Source: Gigantopelta aegis (taxonomy: Eukaryota; Mollusca; Gastropoda; Neomphalida; Peltospiridae). Taken from it: a stretch of 64,000 bases of DNA. The stretch lies in NCBI RefSeq assembly GCF_016097555.1, contig NC_054701.1, positions 3,679,688 through 3,743,687 of the forward strand, given 5' to 3'. The notes beneath the pieces are model-generated. The model made no database searches and was not told where the DNA came from. It was given only the letters and a program-made list of their open reading frames with translations. The position numbers and the translations under genes were made by a program. Position 1 is the stretch's first letter. Each line of letters opens with the position of its first letter. Below are positions 24,301 through 31,545 of the stretch, piece after piece.

Positions 24301-25234
24301 TACGTCAGTGTAATCTATTTCCACTGTGTTGTTTTTCACTGGATGCATGGCACTGGTGACTTGGTCATCACCTAGGAGCAGCCAGTCGTATGTCTTGAAA
24401 TTGTTAACACGCGTATGTGTATAAACAACCCATGTATTATCAATGGGTGTGTAAGAAAATAAATTATATCACAGTTGATAGCTAAATTTTATTACATTGA
24501 TCACATTATCATAATTCTAGGCTTTAGATGTTTAAATACAGTTAGCATTAAGAGTTACTAATAATGGTTAGTAGACATGAGAGTGAAAACGTAAACATTA
24601 ATAACATCCAACTTGATTTGGTTTACCTTATCAAGGAGATATGATGCAGCAGTTTTTGCATCAGTCAAACTATTCTTCAGGTATTCCTTCCAATCTGTAC
24701 ACTTCAGTTTATTAACAACAGCTGCATAAATACAAGACAAACATTTGTGTAACATTTAATTCAAAACATGTAAAGAGCAATCAAATTACTGAAAATATAA
24801 AAGAGGCAAATAATCTAGTGACAAGACAAATAATTGTCTAAAATTTTGAATCTTGGGTGGAAACTTTCAGACTAATGAGATGTTTTGTTTTAAAAATTAC
24901 AAACTGCGACATGTGGTATAAATGTCAATGCACATAATGACGATAGTATTCTAAGATCATAATTATTCTCAGAAACAGGAAGTGATCTTTTACCTTCCGG
25001 TGGTTGCAGCACACCATTGTTTTCTGAGCACCACCCAATTGGATGAATTTCTGAGGTCATTAGGTCACACCAGAAATCTGCGGAGCTGTCATTCTCGTAA
25101 CCGTGGTAGCGCAAACGCAGGAGCTGACCACATGTCATGACGACAGAAGCAATCCAGTACGTCCCAGGACAACCTTTGACCGGAGCTTCCAGCTTCATCC
25201 CCTTTACAAACCCACTCTGAAGACTACATTCAAC
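9225..25234 (-). CDS. SFMBT: SFMBT-type Polycomb protein, four MBT repeats + SLED + SAM (5' end missing)
   Basis: Thirteen exons (listed separately) join in phase to 2655 nt, encoding 884 residues plus TGA. Domain order: MBT1 (exon 24994-25234), linker exon, MBT2, linker exon, MBT3, linker exon, MBT4, short linker, SLED domain over two exons, a basic linker with GPGRPPG, and a SAM domain over the last two exons. This is the layout of SFMBT1/2, which are close to 870-890 residues, so only the extreme N-terminus (the strand ahead of MBT1) is missing. Family knowledge: MBT repeats bind mono- and dimethyl-lysine; Drosophila Sfmbt forms PhoRC with the DNA-binding protein Pho, and its SAM domain contacts Scm. 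Nuclear chromatin repression is therefore the expected role here. Introns range from about 0.26 to 3.9 kb and are packed with repeats. I see no break in the reading frame. Which vertebrate paralogue is closer cannot be judged from this. Confidence 0.96.
9494..10245. repeat. About 188-bp tandem repeat, four copies, dimeric higher-order pattern
   Basis: Copies start at about 9494, 9681, 9870 and 10057 (periods 187, 189, 187). Copies 1 and 3 share the variants gtcacataatc, ccgtcaat, taatagaag and aatcttg. Copies 2 and 4 share gtgtcacataatc, ccctcaat, taattgaag and aatcctg. The array therefore arose by duplicating a dimer of about 376 bp. It lies in the last SFMBT intron. Confidence 0.95.
10458..10846 (-). 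mobile_element. Full-length-looking tRNA-derived SINE
   Basis: On the minus strand it starts with a tRNA-like head (ccggccttggtggcttcgtg, then gggttcagatccc, close to an A box and B box), followed by the body and the common tail ending in aaataaaacatttc. The 11-bp sequence gactataacag at 10447-10457 is repeated at 10847-10857 and is its target-site duplication, taken from the surrounding 62-bp repeat. The 60-codon frame inside it is not a gene. Confidence 0.9.
10933..12377 (-). mobile_element. Tc1-like DNA transposon (DD34E)
   Basis: The terminal inverted repeats share ggaaaaaagtaactgtgta: one starts near 10938 and the other, reversed, ends near 12374. TA dinucleotides border the element and the surrounding 62-bp repeat resumes on both sides. 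The element is about 1.45 kb and carries one minus-strand transposase frame (11134-12090). The termini appear well conserved, which suggests a relatively recent insertion. Confidence 0.9.
11134..12090 (-). pseudogene. Tc1-like transposase, N-terminus out of frame
   Basis: An open frame of about 318 codons. It begins in the second half of the helix-turn-helix region ([20 protein letters not shown]), continues through GRPRVT (the GRPR motif between the two DNA-binding helices), then the DDE domain: D in FTDESRF, D in QHDNARPH and E in [10 protein letters not shown], with 34 residues between the last two, so DD34E. It ends at TAA near 11134. A methionine-started frame ([10 protein letters not shown]) lies just upstream in another phase, so the first roughly 30 residues appear to be displaced by a frameshift near 12090-12110. 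Family length is about 340 residues. Catalytic residues are all present. Confidence 0.88.
12418..13107. mobile_element. piggyBac-like non-autonomous element, 690 bp
   Basis: TTAA occurs on both sides (12414-12417 and 13108-13111), and the ends are inverted: CCTTCTGAGTACTGC on the left against CCTTTAGACTACTGG read inward from the right. The target falls in ctatttaaaaaaaag of the 62-bp repeat, which continues on either side. Next to the left end is a short palindrome, ggcgagatatctcgcc. I found no transposase remnant, so it is probably a MITE-type derivative. Confidence 0.8.
13222..13401 (-). CDS. SFMBT: SFMBT exon: linker and N-terminal half of SAM domain
   Basis: The acceptor is gtgttgtcag and the donor CAG|gtccag. 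Sixty codons: a Lys/Glu-rich linker ([15 protein letters not shown]) and then [19 protein letters not shown] and HLARIFKEQ, the first two to three helices of the SAM domain. Both ends are phase 0, joining NLFSNL upstream and EIDGQAL downstream. Confidence 0.96.
13597..13875. repeat. SINE tail fragment and 106-bp tandem duplication
   Basis: Positions 13597-13660 carry the SINE tail (cttatttaactacgcact), truncated before the body. It is followed by two nearly identical 106-bp copies starting acagcagagtggaggtgaaa at about 13664 and 13770, with the start of a third at 13876. Confidence 0.85.
13876..15232. other. SFMBT intron, no recognised element
   Basis: AT-rich intronic sequence between the SAM exon and the basic-linker exon. 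I see no exon, tandem array or transposon end that I can support. Confidence 0.6.
15233..15783 (-). CDS. SFMBT: SFMBT exon: basic, low-complexity linker with AT-hook-like motif
   Basis: The acceptor is gtttttag and the donor TTG|gtaagt. It completes the split codon from the SLED exon (T-K-Y-T) and then reads [20 protein letters not shown], matching the GKKK..GRPPG stretch that follows the SLED domain in vertebrate SFMBT. The rest is Lys/Arg-, Ser- and His-rich with no folded domain (for example [18 protein letters not shown]). At 183 codons it is the longest exon. Nuclear targeting or DNA contact is plausible but inferred. Confidence 0.94.
16337..16512 (-). CDS. SFMBT: SFMBT exon: second half of SLED domain
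   Basis: The acceptor is ttgtgtag and the donor A|gtgagt. It translates as [40 protein letters not shown] and [13 protein letters not shown]. The Cys-rich ICIKLECCP and CPENC...TKTKY segments are diagnostic of the SFMBT family. Phases (one base in, one base out) match both neighbours. Confidence 0.96.
17291..17528 (-). CDS. SFMBT: SFMBT exon: first half of SLED domain
   Basis: The acceptor is gtattgcag and the donor AAA|gtgagt. The reading is [20 protein letters not shown] then [20 protein letters not shown] and [20 protein letters not shown], the core of the SLED domain that in the Scm/SFMBT group contacts DNA. GC content is higher than in the flanking introns. A different frame over this exon is open for 117 codons but is a shadow. 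Confidence 0.97.
17617..17760. repeat. 52-bp tandem duplication
   Basis: The unit tcatttattttgaaataagt continuing with taggaatgcccacttaattt occurs twice almost perfectly, with a partial third copy. It lies in the intron upstream of the SLED exon. Confidence 0.85.
18092..18159 (-). CDS. SFMBT: SFMBT exon: acidic linker between MBT4 and SLED
   Basis: A short exon of 68 bp with acceptor tttttttcag and donor GAG|gtaagt. It reads [20 protein letters not shown] followed by NG. Vertebrate SFMBT proteins carry a similar acidic linker ending NSSNG just ahead of the SLED domain. One base enters and one base leaves, consistent with neighbours. Confidence 0.93.
18622..18835. repeat. About 107-bp intronic tandem duplication
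   Basis: Two diverged copies beginning aaacaaacaaagattaaaat and ending near gtctagcaagc, in the intron between the MBT4 exon and the acidic-linker exon. Confidence 0.75.
19459..19742 (-). CDS. SFMBT: SFMBT exon: MBT repeat 4
   Basis: The acceptor is gcctgtag and the donor GC|gtaagt. It reads [20 protein letters not shown], then [10 protein letters not shown] and [17 protein letters not shown], and ends [10 protein letters not shown]. The MKLEAVNP start, the central strand and FPVGWCE are the canonical MBT signature. In the family the fourth repeat is the methyl-lysine reader; I did not verify every cage residue. Confidence 0.97.
20063..20151 (-). CDS. SFMBT: SFMBT exon: arm segment ahead of MBT4
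   Basis: The acceptor is gttttag and the donor GTG|gtgagt. It reads [20 protein letters not shown] then [10 protein letters not shown], the helical arm (F-x-W-x-x-Y-L) that precedes an MBT barrel. The first codon is completed by the last base of the MBT3 exon. Confidence 0.95.
20380..22079. repeat. 44-bp minisatellite, about 38 copies, carrying copies of a splice donor
   Basis: Plus-strand unit: gttaacagtgtacctggtgg plus gtgagtaagtcagatgttga and ttaa. On the minus strand each unit reads cacccaccag|gtacactg, which copies the last bases and donor of the MBT3 exon (gccaccag|gtacactc) that the array directly abuts at 22080. The array fills most of the intron between the MBT3 exon and the exon at 20063-20151. 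Confidence 0.95.
22080..22332 (-). CDS. SFMBT: SFMBT exon: MBT repeat 3
   Basis: The acceptor is tttacttcag and the donor CCAG|gtacac. It reads [20 protein letters not shown], then [19 protein letters not shown] and [18 protein letters not shown]. The WC motif and KLEAVNP identify MBT; the cage is atypical (HWC), as in vertebrate repeat 3 (QWS/QWC). The donor is the one copied throughout the adjoining 44-bp array. Confidence 0.96.
22702..22799 (-). CDS. SFMBT: SFMBT exon: linker between MBT2 and MBT3
   Basis: The acceptor is ttaaaacag and the donor AAG|gtgttt. It reads [20 protein letters not shown] and then [12 protein letters not shown]. The position and the ending (LP..IFK before the MBT3 barrel) match LPSYLFK in human SFMBT1. 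Confidence 0.94.
23216..23456 (-). CDS. SFMBT: SFMBT exon: MBT repeat 2
   Basis: The acceptor is tgtgtttcag and the donor AAAG|gtattc. It reads [40 protein letters not shown] and [31 protein letters not shown] is the typical core of SFMBT repeat 2. The first 33 bases and the acceptor recur four times just upstream. Confidence 0.97.
23457..23830. repeat. 86-bp tandem repeat containing the MBT2 acceptor and exon start
   Basis: Four extra copies at about 23510, 23596, 23675 and 23761 (periods 86, 86, 79 and 86 from the genuine exon copy at 23424). Each carries, on the minus strand, tttcag|ACGACAGGG and the following bases down to CAGCTGAAG, which is the acceptor plus the first 33 bases of the MBT2 exon, then intron sequence. 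The copies are diverged by a few substitutions. Confidence 0.93.
24627..24721 (-). CDS. SFMBT: SFMBT exon: linker between MBT1 and MBT2
   Basis: The acceptor is tttatgcag and the donor AAG|gtaaac. It reads [20 protein letters not shown] and then [11 protein letters not shown], containing the D-W-x-x-[FY]-L arm that precedes an MBT barrel. The phase (two bases in, complete codon out) is consistent. Confidence 0.95.
24994..25234 (-). CDS. SFMBT: SFMBT exon: MBT repeat 1 (first exon in window)
   Basis: The acceptor is gttattccag and the donor GAAG|gtaaaa. It reads [40 protein letters not shown] and [24 protein letters not shown]....TCGQLL.LRY.GY and ADFWCD are hallmarks of SFMBT repeat 1. It enters at phase 0; the preceding exon, expected to encode the start codon and the arm of repeat 1, was not found and probably lies in or beyond the gap. 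Confidence 0.96.
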
Positions 25235-26061
25235 CTGGAATAACAATCATCTCATTAAAACCAGCGTCATCTCTTTACAAACCCACTCTGAAGACTACAT
25301 TCAACCTGGAATAACAATCATCTCATTAAAACCAGCTCCATCCCTTTACAAACCCACTCTGAAGACTACATTCAACCTGGAATAACAATCATCTCATTAA
25401 AACCAGCTCCATCTCTTTACAAACCCACTCTGAAGACTACATTCAACCTGGAATAACAATCACCTTGATAAAACCAGCTCCATCTCTTTACAAACCCACT
25501 CTGAAGACTACATTCAACCTGGAATAACAATCACCTTGATAAAACCAGCTCCATCTCTTTACAAACCCACTCTGAAGACTACATTCAACCTGGAATAACA
25601 ATCATCTCATTAAAACCAGCTCCATCTCTTTACAAACCCACTCTGAAGACTACATTCAACCTGGAATAACAATCATCTCATTAAAACCAGCTCCATCTCT
25701 TTACAAACCCACTCTGAAGACTACATTCAACCTGGAATAACAATCATCTCATTAAAACCAGCTCCATCTCTTTACAAACCCACTCTGAAGACTACATTCA
25801 ACCTGGAATAACAATCATCTCATTAAAACCAGCTCCATCTCTTTACAAACCCACTCTGAAGACTACATTCAACCTGGAATAACAATCACCTTGATAAAAC
25901 CAGCTCCATCTCTTTACAAACCCACTCTGAAGACTACATTCAACCTGGAATAACAATCATCCAGCTCATTAAACTACCAGGAATAACAATCACCTTGATA
26001 AAACCAGCTCCATCTCTTACAAACCCACTCTGAAGACTACATTCAACCTGGAATAACAATC
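25235..26061. repeat. 71-bp tandem repeat containing the MBT1 acceptor and exon start
   Basis: About 11 copies (cccactctga at 25211 in the exon, then 25282, 25353 and so on), period 71. On the minus strand each reads gttattccag|GTTGAATG through GGGTTTGTAAAG and on to a diverged GATGGAGCTGG, so each carries the acceptor plus about 45 bases of the MBT1 exon. Near 25960-25990 one unit is scrambled. The array runs into the N gap. Confidence 0.95.
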
Positions 26062-26261
26062 NNNNNNNNNNNNNNNNNNNNNNNNNNNNNNNNNNNNNNN
26101 NNNNNNNNNNNNNNNNNNNNNNNNNNNNNNNNNNNNNNNNNNNNNNNNNNNNNNNNNNNNNNNNNNNNNNNNNNNNNNNNNNNNNNNNNNNNNNNNNNNN
26201 NNNNNNNNNNNNNNNNNNNNNNNNNNNNNNNNNNNNNNNNNNNNNNNNNNNNNNNNNNNNN
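26062..26261. other. Assembly gap (200 N)
   Basis: Exactly 200 N, the usual placeholder for a gap of unknown size. It interrupts the 71-bp array, so the true array length and anything beyond it, including the missing SFMBT 5' exon, are unknown here. Confidence 0.99.
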
Positions 26262-26680
26262 GTCATAGGTCATTCTTTTCAATCAGGCTGTATCCCTACA
26301 CCCTATGAGAGCCTCACTTTGAAGGTTAAGGTCAAATAAGTCAATATGGAGGATTTCTTCAATGATGTTTGACACAGGGTGACACACTTTGATACCAAAT
26401 TGTGAGGTAATTATGCCAGTTACAGCACTCAAAATGTACATGATAATTGTGCAGATAGGTGGAAATCTGAAAGTTATCAGTTTGGGTGATGAATATTTTA
26501 TTTCTTTAAATTAAATTAAATTTTATTATATTTATATTTTCAAAATTTGTAATTTCACAAATTATGACATAATTCAGCATGCATTGTACCCCTATCAGGT
26601 CATAGGTCATTCTTTTCAATCAGAATGTATCTCTGCACCCTGTGAGGGCCTCACTTTGAGTAATTGAGCTAATTGAACAA

Positions 26681-27067
26681 GTGAAAATGGAGGCTTTTTA
26701 TCAAAAATACCAGAGGGTAATTTTTTCAAAATGTGATCCTGGGCCAAATGGTGAATGTATAATGTGGAATGGGCCTCCCAGAGCAAATGGATATGGTGCT
26801 ATTAAGTTCAAATCACCAATCACAGGCCAGTATCGTACAGTAAATGCTCACAGATTAAGTTTCATGGTCTTTAATAAGGAGATGGACATAGATGGCAGTG
26901 ACATCAGTCAACTGTGCCATAACCGTCTTTGTATGTTTAAAGATCACTTATCTGCTGAGCCACATGCAATTAACAGCTCGCGCATACAATGTGTGAACCG
27001 GGATGTCTGTCAGGGACATGGACAATACCCTCCCTGCCTCTTGCATCTCAGAATGCATAACATATAA
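26681..27067 (+). CDS. I-PpoI-like His-Me finger (zinc-bound) endonuclease
   Basis: 128 residues. The C-terminal half has the spacing of the I-PpoI zinc-binding core: LCHNRLC (Cys79, Cys84), H89-L, N98-x-x-R101-x-x-C104, then C110-x-x-H113 and C119. The N-terminal half (CIMWNGPPRANGYGAIKF; VNAHRLSF) is the beta region that usually precedes it, with Cys18/Cys26 as possible extra ligands. In I-PpoI the catalytic His98 precedes the LC of LCHN; here that position is Gln77 (ISQLCHN), whereas Asn98 fits the magnesium-binding Asn119. The copy may therefore be inactive. The ORF is intact from ATG to TAA. It faces the transposase tail-to-tail, about 245 bp away. The family assignment is by motif, not by search. 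Confidence 0.7.
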   Translation: MKMEAFYQKYQRVIFSKCDPGPNGECIMWNGPPRANGYGAIKFKSPITGQYRTVNAHRLSFMVFNKEMDIDGSDISQLCHNRLCMFKDHLSAEPHAINSSRIQCVNRDVCQGHGQYPPCLLHLRMHNI

Positions 27068-27311
27068 GAATGTAAAACAATAACAAAGTTTAATTTAAAG
27101 AAATATTTTATGTCATAAAAATCACATATAAATATCACATATAAATATCACATGATACATTTATTCAAAAGCATACATTTATTCACATTACTATTTTTTA
27201 TTGTTTAAAGTCAGTCTTCAATGTCTAGGGTTCATATCCACAGCAGAAATGCTATCATGCAAACTGATAGTTCCTATATTATATGTATCACTTGAAGGTT
27301 TGTGACAAAAA

Positions 27312-29316
27312 TTACTTTGAATAACTGTGGTCACAGGAGTTGTCTGTTCTTTGACTGTCAATATCTAATAATCCTTTCTTGTAGTCAGCTTGTTGATCTC
27401 TGTGCAAATGTTTATATCGTAAGTGATCTCTAATTTTACTTCCTTGCTGGACTAAGTGCCTTTTAATCACCTGTGGATTGTTTTGATATCTTTTTTGATA
27501 GTCCGACTCTTTGTCCATCTGACGCAGTGAACGCCTCACCCGAGCTGACAGTTCGATGCCACAGTACTTGCACTTTTCTATCATGGATGTTCCCGGGGCG
27601 TTGTTCAGCCTGTGGATGGTGGATGCAGCTCTCCCAGTCATCGTTCGTGAATAGTTCACATTCTTAGGTAAGGAAACACTGAGAGAACGGTTCGCAGCCT
27701 CACATTTCTGTGTGTCTGTATACAGTTTCATTTGCTCTACAGCTGAAATACTTAGTTTAATCTTCAGAAGTTCCAGTACTAACATTTTGTCATTTTCATT
27801 CATATTCAGCTCTGTGATTCTGTGTGTACCCAGGAACATGGATCGGTGCCACCAGTTGTTCGTTATTCCTCCACTGCAGACGACCGAGTACCGCGAACAC
27901 TTTGAACAGTCACCACCGTAGCACGAAAGTGTCGATTGCAGGACCTTTGGTAAGTTTCGTTTCAGTACACCGATATTACCAGTGTGTAGTTTCATCAGTT
28001 CTTTAAGAATTAAACTGCACCTTGCTTTCATATCCTGGCTGAATACCTTCTGTGCTTCACGCTTTTGTTCACGGGTGTACCCAGTAAACATGTCGGGACT
28101 GAAGTTAGCTTTGTAACACTTACGAAACTGACTCTGACCTAAGTGGGTTGGATCGGCTAGCCGCTGCACTTTCCACATTGGATGTAGAAGTTTCAAAGCA
28201 CTACCAACTCCAGCAGATGATCTGGAATCTCCATCTGTTGTGACGTATTTTATGAGAATACCTTGTAGAGCCAAGTCTGTTCCGATATCTTTTCCCATCT
28301 CGTATTCCGACAGCGGAGCAAATGGCGGCAAGTTTGCTGTGCAGTCAGGATGACCACCGGGACACGTCACATGAATACCTTTGTTTCTTAACCAGGCTCC
28401 GGTCCAACAAAGTTTATTCTGGAAGCAGGCACTTACAATGAATTTTCTCTCAGTCATTGTTTTCACACGCAAGTCCTATAGCTTGTGATGCATTCTGGCC
28501 CGGTTTCTTCCGACTTGTTATTGTCGTGGAGTTGTATCTCCCATCCATGGCTATGTTAATTTCATCACGTTCATTTCCACGTTTCATGTTAATGTCTTTC
28601 AGTAGCTCAACTTTTTGTGCCATATCTTTTTCATTTAGATCTGTTACAGCCGTTGATACCTTGTATGTTGTTCTCTGCATACTGCTCCGACACGGTGGTG
28701 GAATGTCCATGCCTGCCAATAGCACTCTCGCTCTTGTATTGCCGACGGGAGTATCTTGGAGACCGATAGCAAGACCCACATTAGTTTTTGCTGCATTTGG
28801 GCCAGGTTTATTTGTCTTCACCTCATTGTACAATTTGCTTTCAGGAGCAGTGAAGTCACAATTCACACAGTGTAGTGTGACTTTCCAACAAAGACCCCAC
28901 TTAACCTCTTTTAATATTTGCATTTCAGGCTCGTCGCACTCAGGGGAAGCTGTTGAGTGGTATCTGAAAGCTGCATTCCATGCATCTACCATTCTGTCAT
29001 TGTCCATTATTCTCATGCCTTCTTTGTCTTTACACTGTTGTTCTTCTTTCATTTCAGACGCAGTACATGTACTCGTAATGGGACGTAGCAGGCGGACTGG
29101 CTGTGACGCACCTTCGCAATCTGGAGTGGATATGGTGGCTGAAGTGGAACTCGACTTCGTGACCAAGGCAAACTCGTCTATATTCATCCGGACTACTGGT
29201 CGCAACTTCTCAGTGTGAGATTCTGGACTTGCATGTTCATGCAGCAGAGTTGCACCCTTATTCCAAGGTGCATGTCCCTTCTTGAACTGTGTCTTTCGTC
29301 TTGTATTGCCTTCCAT
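27312..29316 (-). pseudogene. Mutator-like transposase, one frameshift
   Basis: Start chosen at ATG 29314-29316 (MEGNTRRKTQFKKGHAPWNK), an opening I recognise from this transposase family. The first part ends INIAMDGRYN...KKPGQNASQAIG with the first DDE aspartate. The second part continues FQNKLCWTGAWLRNKG, CPGGH..C, LSEYEMGKDIG, YVTTDGDSRS (second acidic cluster), a Cys-rich CYGGDCSKCS segment, NWWHRSMFLG, and a C-terminal zinc-finger-like CKYCG...HLRYKHLH. The two parts are in different phases and overlap near 28450-28472; one extra base near there would account for it. Combined length is about 670 codons. It resembles the Mutator-like transposase domain proteins common in invertebrate genomes; I place it by motif memory only. 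Confidence 0.68.
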
Positions 29317-30052
29317 GGATGTGACTCGTAGTGTATAAAACAGTGAAATACTTATTGTGGTATGCATGTCCACCCTTATATATATGTTCATGTGTGATGT
29401 CACTTTCAGTTCTGATGCATTAAAACATTTCAGTGCAGTGGCAGTTGACAGCTTTTTTTTGTTCACTGTGTATTCGGTACTGCATCTTTGCAGACTGGTG
29501 CCCTGTCCTCTGCATTCAGGTGTGACCTGTTACGGTGTGCAGACACCTTGCTAATTACCCTCACCAGAATGACACTCGAGCAGTCCTAATTTGTAATTGG
29601 CATATATTGACTGTGTGCAGTATCCAAAATTTTACAGTTTTAAAGATTAAATTTTGTTTTAAAAAGAGAACTTTGTGGGAATTTTTTTTTTGAAAATGTA
29701 TCAATTTAAATTAAATTGATTTTTTTTTTGAAAAAAAAAAAATCATATTCCTGCCAACTGCTATATTTCAATTGCAGAGAACACAATAAGGAGCAAGTTT
29801 CTTTTTGTTGTTCAGAAAAATGTCTGTAACTTTTAAAGTTATTCCATAATTACTAGTCCACTATTGGGAATAATTTGACGCAGATTGCCGCCTTTTGCGG
29901 CACAGGCAGTCCCCCATTTCACAGGCTCCAATAGCCATATTTGGTATCAAATATTCTTTTTATTGCCTGTATGCAACTTGACATATGTATTTAAATGCCA
30001 TATGTGAGTTTGAGTGTCATGGTGAAAACAATTTTGGTCTGATAGGCCTCGG

Positions 30053-31400
30053 ACTAGAGTTATCCACCCATTTGGTTGTCCAAAATACGGAAGTTAATGC
30101 GAGAAAATATAGTTTTCTTGTGATGTGATTAATGGCTGGGGAGCTGCTTAGTATACTGGATTGTTACACTGGGTTTGACAGGTGAGAGGATGCAGTTAGT
30201 GAATATGTGCACTTGGTTTACACTGGATACTGCATAATGTCCCCCAGAGCACATTGAAGTCATGCAAAATTTGTGTAAAATGCAGAGAAATGGGTGTGAT
30301 TCGGTCCCTTAGCCCACGTGTGTTTGTTTACATTGATATAACGCGGAAAAGAGCTGGACAACAGATGTCGTCCTTTCGAGTGTTCAATGGGCCCAGGCAG
30401 GTAATGTTTCCCGTGAAATGCTAATGGCCTGGTGAAATTAATAAAAGTGCTACAGCCACTGGGGCTACATGAGAATACATAGTGAAATTAATTGTGGTCT
30501 GAGGCCAGGTACCAGCATTTCTGTCAGCTGAAGACCGGCCAAGAAGTGGAAGACCTCGCATAACAACTGCAGCACAATATCGCTACATCCGGGTTCTGCA
30601 CTTGCGTCACCGAACTGGCCTCAGATTACAGTTATCTTCCCATTTGGTTGTCCAAAAATCCGGAAGTTTCACCGCGCAAGTAGTCTGCTGTTTGACTGTG
30701 ATTATTTCATGGCAGACAGCTATGAAGTGGCAACTGTTTGACTGAAGTGACAGGGGATAGCATGTAGTTTGTAAACATGTGTAACTTGTTGACATTGAAG
30801 ACTTGTTTGTGGTAATTCCGGCCCATGCAAAAGTAGTGCTTTTGGTGTAAAATGGGTGTACTCCGGCCTGGTTTAGAGGGTGTGTCTGTTTAAACCAATA
30901 TGCTGGGAGAAAGAGCTGGACAACAGGGGTTGTCCTTTTCAGGGTATGTGTCCCCCATGCAGGCAAAGGTACATACAAAACTTCACGGGCCTGCTGATAT
31001 TAATAAAAATGTTATAGCCACTAAGGCTATATAGAAACATATAGCGAAATTAATTGTGGTCTGAGGCCAACTGCCACAGCAACGAAAACTGCTGGACGCA
31101 TACCTGATCTGAGAAGGGTGTCTGCACAAACCATTCGGAACCGACTTCGAGAAGCTGGTTTACGGGCTAGGAGACCGTATGTTGACCCCGTCCTGCGACA
31201 TTGCAATGAACGTTTTGCCAACAACTGCGTCGCCCAAGTTGACAGATTCGGTGGATGGAGTGACATGATGTGGGGAGCCATCTCATACACCGGCAGAAGT
31301 GAACTTGTGCTCGTACAAGGCACCCTGACAGCTGTACGCTACCGGGATGAAATTCCCGCTGACACAGCCCTGAATGTTCAAAATACGATAGCATTGCTTG
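30053..31400 (+). mobile_element. Two diverged Tc1-like remnants in tandem
   Basis: Both copies begin with a related sequence (gttatccacccatttggttg at about 30059 and gttatcttcccatttggttg at about 30631), run through about 450 bases of non-coding similarity including gaaattaattgtggtctgag, and then enter transposase sequence. The first copy stops after the GRPR region, where the second copy begins. The second has an internally deleted transposase and ends near 31357 or slightly beyond. Confidence 0.75.
30517..31357 (+). pseudogene. Tc1-like transposase fragments
   Basis: From 30517 the first copy translates as DRPRSGRPRITTAAQYRYIR then VLHLRHRTGL, the DNA-binding region of a Tc1 transposase. 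From about 31118 the second copy gives SAQTIRNRLREAGLRARRPY, then jumps to ERFANNCVAQVDRFGGWSDM, MWGAISYTGRSELVLVQGTL and TAVRYRDEI. The first DDE aspartate region between HRQ-type and RFANN-type motifs is deleted, and nothing is left of the C-terminal third, so it cannot encode an active enzyme. It differs in sequence from the Tc1-like copy at 11134-12090. Confidence 0.85.
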
Positions 31401-31545
31401 GTCAATAACATCATTATTTCGATCTATGACTGCACGTGCTATTGTAGCAATGCGTAAACCACGTAAAATACAAGTTAGGTAGGGTATATAAATTCATTGA
31501 AAATGTATTAGTCGACATTCTTGTTATTGTTATTTGAGGAAAAAT

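Larger units (their letters stand above)
26262..29990. mobile_element. Mutator-like DNA transposon with convergent endonuclease gene (boundaries approximate)
   Basis: Two genes converge: a plus-strand His-Me finger endonuclease (26681-27067) and a minus-strand Mutator-like transposase (27312-29316). Non-coding flanks contain a 13-base inverted match, tttgataccaaat at about 26388-26400 and its complement at about 29939-29951, which may belong to the terminal inverted repeats. A direct repeat (gtcataggtcattcttttca) lies at 26262 and again at about 26599. I could not find a certain target duplication, and the left end may be hidden by the gap. That the two genes form one element is inference from adjacency and orientation. 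Confidence 0.55.

Noticed and set aside
25940-26282. Frames crossing the N gap
   Set aside because: The sequence is unknown over 200 positions, so no protein can be claimed.
28457-29218. Plus-strand 253-codon frame
   Set aside because: Antisense shadow of the Mutator-like transposase; no motif or codon bias of its own.
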